NCBI GenBank assembly: GCA_031769625.1
Contig: JAUIMM010002293.1
Location: forward strand, 124,001-188,000
Length of the DNA stretch: 64,000 nt
Reading direction: 5' to 3'
From: Taudactylus pleione
Taxonomy: Eukaryota; Chordata; Amphibia; Anura; Myobatrachidae
In this document: in pieces, positions 55,683 to 64,000 of the stretch
Layout of the letters: each line of letters starts with the position of its first letter
Numbering within the stretch: position 1 is the stretch's first letter
Program-made: the position numbers and the translations under genes
The notes under the pieces: generated by a model
Seen by the model: only the letters and a program-made list of their open reading frames with translations
Told to the model about the DNA's origin: nothing
Databases searched by the model: none

Positions 55683-56661
55683 GGCCCGTATTCAATTTGA
55701 GCCGAGCCGTGATAATTTAATGCGGCCTGGACTTAACGCTGCCTTCGCCTGTTTTGTAGGTGTTAAAGTATCACGCGCATGCCCTCGTATCCCCGTATTC
55801 AATTTGAAAGTAGGCGAAAACGGGACCTAGCGATACTTGGATCGGGGTTAAAAAAACGATGTCCAGACATGGGGGATCACTATGGGTACCCCCGTTTTTG
55901 CCTGCAAAAGAAAGTCGGGTTTTTAAATAGCCGCGGCAGGTGTTTTTTTTTCCCGACTTTGAAGAAGTGATGCAGAAGAGCATTTAGCTTATTTTTTTTT
56001 GTTTTTAAAAATGGTCCCATCAAATTTGGGGTACAAGAAAATGGGTACTGGCATATTTTTAAGTCCCAAAACGCATTTTTTTAAATTTCTGCAAAAATGC
56101 ACCTGCCACGGCTATTTGAAACCCTGACTTCCTTCAGGAGTTAAAATGGGGGTACCCATAGTGATCCCCCATGTCTACACATCTTTAGGGGGTCCCTAGA
56201 ATATGTCCCAAAAATTCCCATTGTGTTGTACCTGTAAAAAAAAAAGTTAAAATTTTAAAAAAAAATGTCATAAGGTCCCCCCCCAAAAGCAAAACCAGCC
56301 CTAGGCTTGCCAGCCAGTGGCAGTTTCTAAAAATATGGGGATCAAAATGTGTAGGGTTCCACCGTATTTTAGAAACCAACCCAAGGATGCAGGGACCAGT
56401 TCTGGCTTTCCATATAGGGGTAAAAAAAAACATGGGGATCCCCCTATATATTTAAGACCAGCACCAGACTCAACCGACCGGGGCGTAATACCACATCCCG
56501 GAGACCCAATCGCCGGGGCTCCAGATCCAAAGCATTAGCACCCCAAATTAGTCAGCACAAGCCTAGGTGGAAAGTCTTTGAAATTGAATACGGGGTAAAA
56601 TTAAAACAGGCGATAATGATGTCATCGGCGGTAGATTACCGCCTCAAATTGAATATGGCCC
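55683..56661. mobile_element. 979-bp MITE with GGCCCGTATTCAATTTGAG ends
   Basis: Left GGCCCGTATTCAATTTGAG and right CTCAAATTGAATATGGCCC are inverted copies, flanked by TAA (55680-55682, 56662-56664). The interior has complementary blocks about GGGGGATCACTATGGGTACC (55870) and GGGTACCCATAGTGATCCCC (56150). The 3-bp duplication suggests PIF/Harbinger. The pre-insertion site matches hAT-D near 15998. Confidence 0.88.
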
Positions 56662-58491
56662 TAAGTGTGTACATGATTGCTGGGTGTGAGCCTGACATTT
56701 CAGAGGAGCCGCCTTCCACAGTTTTTATGGGGATGAGCAGCATAAAAATTGCTGATGACATAGAAATTGAGGATGCCAATGTGGAATTGCAAGATGATGA
56801 GGGGGATATTTCTGTAGCTGACGCTGGCACTAATGAGGATATTAAGGAAGAGGTTGTTGTTTGTGTATGTCAGGCATCTGTGGGAGCAGCTCTTGGCCAT
56901 GATAAGAAATCCACTGCTTATGTCTGGAAGTATTTTTACCCAAACATTTGTGAAGCCATTTGTAGCCATTGTGGAACCACAGTAAGTAGAGGTAGGGATG
57001 TTAAGATTCTGGGATCCTCCACGCTATTACATCATTTGCAGCGAGCTCATGACAAGTATTTTATAACGGAAAGGTTCCGGAACTGCAGACCTTAAATATA
57101 TATAATGGGAGGTGCTACCTAATGAGACTAATTGCAGGCACAGAAACAGACAAATCTCAGGTGCACAACTCCAAATTATTGATAATATATAAATGCAATA
57201 AAATTTTGCAATCAATAGAGGTTATTAGCATAATCTTGGCCAAGGTTATGGGCCTACCCACCATATCCAGGTAACCTCTTTAGGGTAGGTCCCTAACATA
57301 CTAGGAGTCAAATCCAGAGCACAGGACACCCTCAAACTAGCCCAGCTAAGCCGCCCCAGGGCACCGCCATAGTAAGAAAAGTGCAGTGTAAAAGAGACAG
57401 TTAAGAGCAGCCACAGCTGCATATAGAGAATGAAAATAAAACAGTGTAGTACATATATAATAAACAAACAGTGAAGGGTTCAAATGTGTTATAAAAGAAA
57501 AATGTGTTATAATGCAGTGCCCTGAGACAGATCAACCAAAGCAATCCAGGGGGACCCACGCCCCAAAAATGAACCAAAGTTGCACTACAGTATATAATTT
57601 GTAGGACTTACCTAGAATTGTGCCTAATGCTAGTGTGCATATACATTACCAGACTCCAGGCTTTTAAACCAATAAGGAAGGGGTGCTAATCCAGACTGAG
57701 GGTGTCACCTTTCCCTCAGCTGTGCAATAAAGCACATTAAATGGAGTATATAGGAAAGGTTCCTGGACTGCACACCCTAAATATATATAATGGGAGGTGT
57801 TACCTGATGAAACTAATTGCAGGCACAGAAACAGACAAATCTCAGGTGCACAACTCCAAATTAGTGATAGTATATAAATGCAATAAGATTTTGCAATCAA
57901 TAGAGGTTTTAGGAGTATTTTATAACATCAGAAACTGGTGCTAAAAAAATAACAACAAGCAGTCCAGCATCAGCTAGCTTCCTTCTCTCTACTAGATCCC
58001 AGCATCTGCAATCTCCACCGCCAACACCTTCATCCTCAATATCCTCAGTAATGATCAGAGATAGTTGGGTATCCAATTTTCTAGGTCACTCATCCACTTT
58101 CCAGGACTCCTCAGAAGAATCCTTAAGCGCTAGGCATGCTACTGCTGTTGTTGGTGGTGGATCTTCATCCCAGAAGTTGACCAAGAAGACTACTAGTAGT
58201 AGTTTAACAAAACAATTGACTGTTAAAGTATCTCTTGCAAGGGGAAGTAAGTCTGACAGCTCTTACCCAGTTGTACAGTGGATCACTGATGCCATGACAG
58301 CTATGCTGGTATTAGATCTGTGTCCAATATCCGCAATTAATGCAGTGGGTTTTCAAAAGTTAATATTGTTCCTGTGTCCCTGGTACCAAATTCCATCTCG
58401 GTTTCATTTTACCCAAAAAGCCATTCCTTGGCTCTACCAGGACGTTAAAAAGAACCTAATTGAAAGACTTCTAGTTCCAGCTGTGATGTAG
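56662..58491 (+). pseudogene. hAT-E transposase: BED zinc finger and linker, truncated
   Basis: Best-preserved BED finger of the hAT copies: AYVWKYFYPNICEAICSHCG (CxxC pair) then LLHHLQRAHDKY (HxxxxH pair), preceded by an acidic region. The frame is cut at 57055 by an insertion and resumes near 57927. It then has KKTTSSSLTKQLTVKVSLAR, TDAMTAMLVLDLCPISAINA and YQIPSRFHFTQKAIPWLYQD, ending in a stop at 58489-58491, before any catalytic block. Non-functional. Confidence 0.85.
57068..57913. mobile_element. Direct-repeat (pseudo-LTR) insertion in hAT-E
   Basis: Exact 13-bp duplication AGTATTTTATAAC (57055-57067, 57914-57926). Two direct repeats of about 165 bases (57068-57232 and 57749-57912) share GGAAAGGTTC, AATATATATAATGGGAGGTG and TTTTGCAATCAATAGAGG. 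The spacer has no coding sequence. Direct terminal repeats with a long variable duplication fit a Penelope-like element lacking its ORF; a short LTR-type element is less likely because of the 13-bp duplication. Confidence 0.7.
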
Positions 58492-58949
58492 ATGGTCGCA
58501 GCATGAGAGGCTAGTGAGCTGGCTTGAGCAAAAAAGCACCTGCCATCAGTGGAGGACTCGGTGTCTGGCAGCAGAGAGTAAAGCAGATGGGAAATGGGTA
58601 CCCGGCTGTTGGGGCACATAGTATCCCAGAGATAGACAAGTGGGTGGCTGTGACATCTTCAGAGGTGGAGCCCTTCCTCCAGAGTTGGTGGTGATGGAGA
58701 TTGGAGGTTGGGCATCTGAACCCAGAGAGAGACATGTGGGTGGTTGCATCAGCTTCAGAAGTGTAGCCCTTCCTCTGGAGCCAATGGAGAGTAGAGGTCG
58801 GGTGTCTACGGGAGTTGGTGGTGATGAAGAGCAGAGGTAGAGTATTGGTCAGAGAAAAACACACCCCATTCTAGTGCGGGAGGCACTCGCCCTGAGGAAA
58901 CTCCTGGAGGAGGTAAAGCGGTGTACGGTGTATGGCGTCAGTGCAACCA
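58492..58949. other. Spacer with a diverged duplication
   Basis: 58617-58690 and 58722-58790 are related (AGACAAGTGGGTGGCTG / AGACATGTGGGTGGTTG; GAGCCCTTCCTCCAGAG / TAGCCCTTCCTCTGGAG). No gene recognised. Confidence 0.5.
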
Positions 58950-59950
58950 GGTATTGATTCCTGCCTATCTATACACTCTAAATGTCGCTAAATAGCGTTA
59001 TAGGTCGCGCAAGAAATAATTGCTTTCCAGACTTGGATTGTCGTTCCGAAGCACAAAAAGATATTATTCACCAAAAAGCAGATAGTTACACGCTGTGATC
59101 TAAATACAATTGGCGCAAAAGATTATACATAAACAAGGTGCAGTCAATACATTACGCAGGCGCTCTGGATCCAGATTTGCAGCATCAAAGGTGAAGCCTC
59201 CGTCAACAGAAAGAATATGATGACTGACTAGCAGGTTCGGGGAGCTTGCATATAAACCCTTGCAGAGATAGGCAATACAATAGAACAAGTTGGCATAATC
59301 CCATTGGTTCTTCTTCCTGGGTCTCCTGTTACGACGCAGTTCATAGGTCAGTCTGTATTGTAATAGTTCTGCCTCCAACAGCTTCTTTGTGTCTGTTTTA
59401 ACTAATCAATAGACACTACATACAGAGATACATTGTAACCTATAATTCATATCTTGGGAATGCCTGCTGCGATCTCCTTGCTGATGTAACCAAAAGTCTG
59501 CAAATAAACAGTGGTTTAGAATAGCACCAAACACTGTCTGCTTATCATGTACTAAACCTGAGATCTTAAATACAGTCGCTTCATTACATAATTAATAATG
59601 AATAAACCTTGAATATTAACCTTAATGCTAGTGAACCTTTTTATGTAAGTGTGCAATGTGTAAGTGTAAGAATATTGCATAGTTTCACCAATATGTGTGG
59701 TGCAATTATATGTTTTGTGCTTTGATATGTTTATATGTTTTACTTAATGTGTGTATGCATGTATGTCTATGTGTGTGTGTTATACATGTAAGTCTATGTG
59801 TGTGTGTGTGTGTTATGCAATTCAGTGTATTTATGATGGATTTAATATATATATTATCCCTTTCTAACATATTTTAAAACTACAGTGCAAGGTGTTACAA
59901 GCAGTGGGGTTCACTTTCAAGCAGGGTGGAGACCTCCAGCTGACTGTTGT
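58950..59950 (-). repeat. Probable 3' LTR of the endogenous retrovirus
   Basis: On the minus strand a TTTATATG core-promoter-like site (near 59250) is followed by CTCCCCGAACCTGC, then AT-rich sequence with AATAATATC near 59070 and a U5-like stretch to about 58950. The position after env is right for a 3' LTR. With no 5' LTR to compare, limits are estimates. The 92-codon frame at 59100-59378 is probably LTR sequence. Confidence 0.4.
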
Positions 59951-60280
59951 TGCCACTTTGTCTGATAGCTAATTCAAAGGTTTTCCTCTGCCTATTTAGA
60001 ATACACTTGTCAGTACTTCTTAGGCAAATCTCCGATCATTGTTCCTAACTTCTCATTCAGACAAATTCAATTGTGCATATCAGTGAAAGGGTTATATTTC
60101 AATTGCCACAGCCATACTTGTCTGTATGCGGGGCTTCTCAATTTATATGTAAACCACTCACAGTATCCTGGTGTATATATATTTTAATTACTTTTCTCAG
60201 ACATGTATACAGAAGCTGTTTCTCATTACTATCTAAACCCTGCATGAATATTGTGTTTGTCAGTGTGAGAGTGTTGTATA

Positions 60281-62157
60281 TTATTTGCTATTTAGTGTTG
60301 CGTGAATGTGTGGATACGTGCGCACACTGGGTGCGTGCGCACGCAATGATGCTTCATGGATTGTACCAACATAAATCGGACAGCGGATTACCAAATGTTG
60401 CACAAGTTCTTTCTTATAGGCCTGTAACTCCTTAACCGTGTACCTAAAAGTGTCGTCATACATCTTGGTGATATTATCTATCAATTTGGCAAGATCTTGT
60501 ATATATCTGAAATTTAGAGTACCCCGAGCAATCCTGGTGTGATCCATTGCGACTAAAACTTTAAAGCTAGTAGTATCACAAATTAACTGTGTGGCTTTAT
60601 GTACATCACCAGGTATCATATTTCTTTTGTCTCTATGTTCATACTGTGGGCCTCATTCAGACCCACTCGCGAGTGGCTGTCCGCTCGCAAGTGGGTCGAT
60701 GGTGTGCACTGCGCATGCGCACGACGGAGGGAGCTCCGTCGTGCGTATGCGCGAGATGCGACGAGCGAAGGACTTTCCTTCGCTCGTTGTGTCTGATCAA
60801 AGGGGGCGTGCTGTCGATGTTGGTTGACAGCACGCCCCCTTTGGTGGGCTGCCGGGGGCATGCCTGCCAGACGGAGGTGTTCCCAAGGGAACGCCTACCG
60901 TCAGAAGCCGGCCCCACTGACATCACTAGTGAAGTCAGTGGGAGTGATTTTGGCTCTGATAGAACCAAAATCACTACAGGCCTTGCGGTTGAGAAACTCA
61001 ACTGCAGGCTTCGGCTCGCAGTGGCGATGGTCACGATGGTCAAGACCATCGCGACCATCATCCTGCACGCTCGTATAGGCTGTGGGTGGTGACCCACAGC
61101 TATACGAGCGTCCAGGAGGATGCTCCATATTTATGGAGGTGGGCCCTGATTCACAGCGAGCGCTATGGTCAGAGCGTCCGGCTCTGAATCAGGGCCTATG
61201 TGTGAAGATATGGTAATGGTGTGTTTTTATGAATACCAAGCATTTCACCATTTGTAGGGGTCAAAACTTCTGGGAGTACTCTTCCCAGATAACAAAAACC
61301 TTCGGAACTCAAAGAGAGCCACTTATACGCTTATCTATCACATATAAAATATACATCATCGGTGAGAACATAAGGAATAGAATGCATCATGATCATCCAA
61401 CACATTTCCCTAACAAATGATCCTATTTCAGGTTCTCCCATCTGGCTAATACACGTTTCTGGTTGTATAACCCTGGCACAGTACCCTTCTGGTACTCTAT
61501 CAACCATTTCTTTGGTGGAACTTAGTGTATACCGATATCGGAAGTGTCTCCCATTTAATCTAATTGTGCGTAACAGTTCAAAATTATAGGCTCATAATCA
61601 GCTCTTAATGAGGTCATCGTCTGGTTATTTCCAGTCACATCCCAACTTCCTGGTTTATTGGAGTTGGTGATGTTCAAACATAAAAGTGATTTATCTACTT
61701 GGTACTGGTGGAGTTTAAAATGAAGTGGTTTGGTGTTTAGAAATTTTCCATCCAGCATCTTCCCTCTTTGCAGTTCTAAGACCTCAGAGACATTTAATGG
61801 GAACGGCACTAACCCTACATTATGCTGTCCCTGAGGATCATGAGAACACACCCAACAGTCAGTCTGATTTAAATCTTTGCCAACCATAGTATGATAATCC
61901 ACTAAAGCATACCCACCCCAATACTGGTTATACTTAGGCTGGCACCATTGGATGCATCTCTCATCGACTACGGACCCACAAAATTCAAACATACAATAAT
62001 CCTCAGACGATAGACCCTCACACTGTCTCTGAGTTTCCAGAATAACAGATCTCTTAACAGTTACTGTACTGGGTTTGGTCAGGTACCGCCCTTGTGACTG
62101 TATTGCTCCTTCTCCCAACTCCACTCCATTGATATCACCATCAGCTCCCCTCTCCAT
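60281..62157 (-). pseudogene. Retroviral envelope remnant
   Basis: An open stretch at 62157-61555 is Cys-rich with several N-linked glycosylation sites, as in a surface subunit. It continues with an internal stop, is interrupted by the MITE at 60648-61196, and a further stretch (60619-60281) looks like the region before the transmembrane subunit. No fusion peptide or membrane anchor was recognised and the frame is broken, so no functional glycoprotein is encoded. Confidence 0.7.
60648..61196. mobile_element. PIF/Harbinger-type foldback MITE, copy 3
   Basis: Ends GGGCCTCATTCAGACCCACTC and GGCTCTGAATCAGGGCC, flanked by TGT and TAT (probably one mutated 3-bp duplication). Interior palindromes GATGGTCACGATGGTCAAG / ACCATCGCGACCATC and GCTGTGGGTGGTGACCCACAGC match copies 1 and 2. 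It is inserted in the retroviral envelope region, so it is younger than that insertion. Confidence 0.85.
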
Positions 62158-62281
62158 CCTCCGTCACAGAAATGAGACATCCCAAGACAAACTAAAATGA
62201 GAAAAACCTAGGAAGAAAGACCTCCCATAATCACAACCCACCACTCCTTTGCTGGAATAGTGGACTGTATAATTCTCTAGC

Positions 62282-63577
62282 TCAGGTGTTCCACTGCAGT
62301 CGCCAACTCTCCTGGAACAGGCTTGCAATTGACAGGTCCACGTTAATTGCCTCGATTCCGCATTGTATCTCCTCCAGGTGATTAACCTTTCTGCAGTGGT
62401 TGGAATGGACCCAGGCATCTCTCTCAGCTACTTTCTCAGATGTTGTACTTGTCAGCAGCACCTGATATGGTCCTTCCCATCGGTCAGTCAAACAACCTGA
62501 ACGCAAGAAATTACTGATCATTACATATTCTCCAGGTTCAACATCATGGCAGTTTGTCTCAGGCATATCAGGTGACAATATTTTCAATTTCTGCTGTTGT
62601 GGTTTCAATTGCTTACTCATTTTTATAAGATACCTCATAGTAACCTCGTTATTACCTTTTAAATAATCCTGTGGACTTACATTCAAATGAGGTTGCTTAC
62701 TGAACAGTATCTCAAAGGGGGACAGATTAAGAGGTGGCCTGGGGGTGGCCCTGATGCTATTATTACCCATCAACTTACACATGTTCTGGAAGATATCACC
62801 TGTGAAATGAGCACCCCTATCACTTTCATTAATGCTAGGGATACCGTCTCTGCATACAAACTCCTGTACAGCCTTTTTGTCAGTGAATACAGCAGTATTA
62901 GTGGCAGCTGGATATGCCTCTTATCCTATAAGAAAACACATCTGCACAAACTAATACATACTTAAGATTCCTGCAGGGTGGTAATTGGATGAAATCAATT
63001 TGTATTATCTGAAAAGGTCCATCTGTCGGAGGGATGTGTGATGACTCAGACAGTATTGTTTTCCCAATGTTTTTCCTCAAGCAGGTCAGAGTCTGACCAT
63101 GCGCTGCCTCAGCCAAGCTTGGGTAATATGCCTTGGGAGCCACTGGCTTACCTTGTCCATCTCTCCAGAGTCCAGAGGACTCTGGCTCACATCCCTTTGA
63201 TCTCCAGACTGCCTTTTCCTGAATGGAGCACAAATTTTGCATCTCAATTAATTTCTGCATATCATTAGTTTGAAAAAAACACCCTTTGATCAACCGTCAT
63301 ATTTATTCTTAAACCTACTGCCCCTTTTTGCAGCTTTGTCTGCCCTGTTATTGGAACAGCTGTTAACAGTAATGTTGTAGCCCCTGGGTTTAGACAAAGT
63401 CCCAAGTATTTGACCCAGGTCTGGCATGGCTGTAGTGTGTCCTTTGCAATCTTGTGCCCTGTTTATGAGAAATGAAGCATGACTATTACTCTCCCAATCT
63501 TTTGCATACACAGTTCTCCCACAGGTACCTTCACTCACATTTACATCATTTGAAGTACATTGTATCAGGACTTTCAC
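62282..63577 (-). pseudogene. Retroviral pol remnant: RNase H end and integrase
   Basis: Three overlapping or adjacent frames on the minus strand. 63577-63290 has an RNase H-like end (a D-kAAK-like motif). 63293-62898 has the integrase linker and a core start with an IQIDFIQLP-type strand. 62782-62282 has an LSPFEILF motif and a C-terminal GPYQVLL-type domain typical of gamma/epsilon retroviruses. At least two frameshifts separate them and part of the catalytic core is unclear, so it is inactive. Confidence 0.8.
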
Positions 63578-64000
63578 CCCTTTCTCTCTGCGAGTTGCTG
63601 TTATCTATCGCCCACCTGGGCCACCTCAACAATTTCTGGAACATTTGCCTGGCTCCCTCACTTCCTATCCTCTGACATCTCCTCCATCATTATGGGTGAT
63701 TTCAATATCCCCATTGACAGTCCACAATCTCCTCATGCCTCCAAACTACTCTCTCTAACCTCCTCTCTTGGCCTCTCCCAATGGACTGACTCTGCTACTC
63801 ATAAGGAGGGCCACTGCCTTGATCTTGTATTCACCCGACTATTCTCAGTCTCTGATTTCAATAATGCTCTTCTCCATCTCTCAGATCACAACCTTATCAC
63901 CTGCTCACTCTCCTCAATTACATCAACCTCAACGTCAGTGAAATCAACCAAACCTCCTAAAACCCACAGAAATATTAATGCTATTAACTATCATCAACTA
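63578..64000 (+). mobile_element. L2-type LINE fragment, AP-endonuclease domain, runs off the window
   Basis: Reads VAVIYRPPGPPQQFLEHLPG, then (after a frameshift near 63685) IIMGDFNIPIDS with the GDFN catalytic motif. It continues with HKEGHCLDLVFTR and LLHLSDHNLITCSL (SDH motif), the standard order of an L2/CR1-type endonuclease. The frame is open to the window end after the shift. Opposite strand to the retrovirus it abuts. Confidence 0.85.

Larger units (their letters stand above)
55497..58491 (+). mobile_element. hAT-E: 5'- and 3'-truncated hAT with two later insertions
   Basis: GCAGTGGGAAAGAAAGGCTC (55494-55513) and the following bases align with hAT-D 15860-15960. Transposase coding continues to 58491, where similarity stops. 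Insertions are a 979-bp MITE (55683-56661) and an 846-bp direct-repeat element (57068-57913). Confidence 0.75.
58950..63577 (-). mobile_element. Defective endogenous retrovirus (gamma/epsilon-like), 3' half, minus strand
   Basis: From right to left: RNase H end, integrase, envelope, then a likely 3' LTR. gag, protease and most of reverse transcriptase are absent: the L2 fragment at 63578 abuts the RNase H remnant. A Harbinger MITE (60648-61196) splits env. Several stops and frame changes are present, so it is inactive. 59380-60280 is probably env/U3 transition without a usable frame. Family placement rests on integrase and envelope style and is approximate. Confidence 0.8.

Noticed and set aside
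57788..57830. Exact CTGATGA followed by GAAAC in the right direct repeat, considered as a hammerhead ribozyme
   Set aside because: The bases between the two cores cannot form the adjacent stem II, and the left repeat has CTAATGA; probably chance.
59100..59378. 92-codon minus-strand frame downstream of the envelope
   Set aside because: Its DNA has promoter-like and U5-like features of a retroviral LTR, so it is better read as non-coding LTR.
60281..62157. Functional captured envelope (syncytin-like) gene
   Set aside because: An in-frame stop and a MITE insertion break it, and no membrane anchor was recognised.

Overview
The window looks like gene-poor, repeat-dense DNA from an amphibian, most likely a frog. 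Evidence: spliced GT/AG gene structure, a three-exon nicotinamide N-methyltransferase-like (NNMT/INMT family) gene, and a dense mix of hAT, PIF/Harbinger, Penelope-like, RTE, L2, Ty3/gypsy and retroviral relics plus long minisatellites. No tRNA, rRNA, CRISPR or bacterial operon signal was seen. The species call is inference.

Layout. (1) 1-14,094 is a nest of hAT elements. An old plus-strand copy (hAT-B) is split by a minus-strand copy (hAT-A, 1-4224, filled with 139-bp and 160-bp satellites) and by a nearly full-length copy (hAT-C, 5746-13987, exact 8-bp target duplication CCCAAAAC). hAT-C is itself interrupted by a 1.35-kb inverted, Penelope-like insertion with a 15-bp duplication. (2) 14,728-18,465 is a fourth hAT (hAT-D) joined to a gypsy element with a broken gag. 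(3) 18,466-26,706 holds a Penelope-like relic, a 28-bp minisatellite, an L2 tail, an RTE LINE between 39-bp direct repeats, and two foldback MITEs. (4) 27,011-30,751 is the only convincing host gene: an NNMT-like gene whose three exons join to an open frame of 260 codons. (5) 31,975-32,560 is a minisatellite. (6) 32,824-49,558 is a deleted hAT (hAT-F) holding an inverted-repeat insertion and two PIF/Harbinger elements, one inside the other. (7) 49,560-58,491 has gypsy pol debris, more MITEs, a non-autonomous hAT with a coding-like minisatellite, and a fifth broken hAT transposase (hAT-E). (8) 58,950-63,577 is the 3' half of a defective endogenous retrovirus on the minus strand, abutted by an L2 endonuclease fragment that runs off the window.

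The most notable system is the Harbinger pair. Each copy carries three genes: a DDE transposase (+), a four-exon Myb/SANT-like protein (-), and a second, smaller three-exon SANT-like protein (-) with a proline-rich middle and a helical C-terminus. Both copies keep the same splice sites, and both carry short tandem repeats at the same two places. The repeats differ in period but share cores (GCGAACTAATTAGCGC-like before the transposase, CATGCACACGCAGATA-like in intron 1 of the third gene). This looks like self-recognition sites maintained by the element's own DNA-binding proteins. The inner copy has intact transposase and Myb genes; the outer one is broken by small deletions and frameshifts.

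A second theme is repeated invention of satellite-like arrays in the 5' leaders of the hAT family. A third is the NNMT-like protein, whose SAM-binding motif is altered and which may not be a normal methyltransferase.
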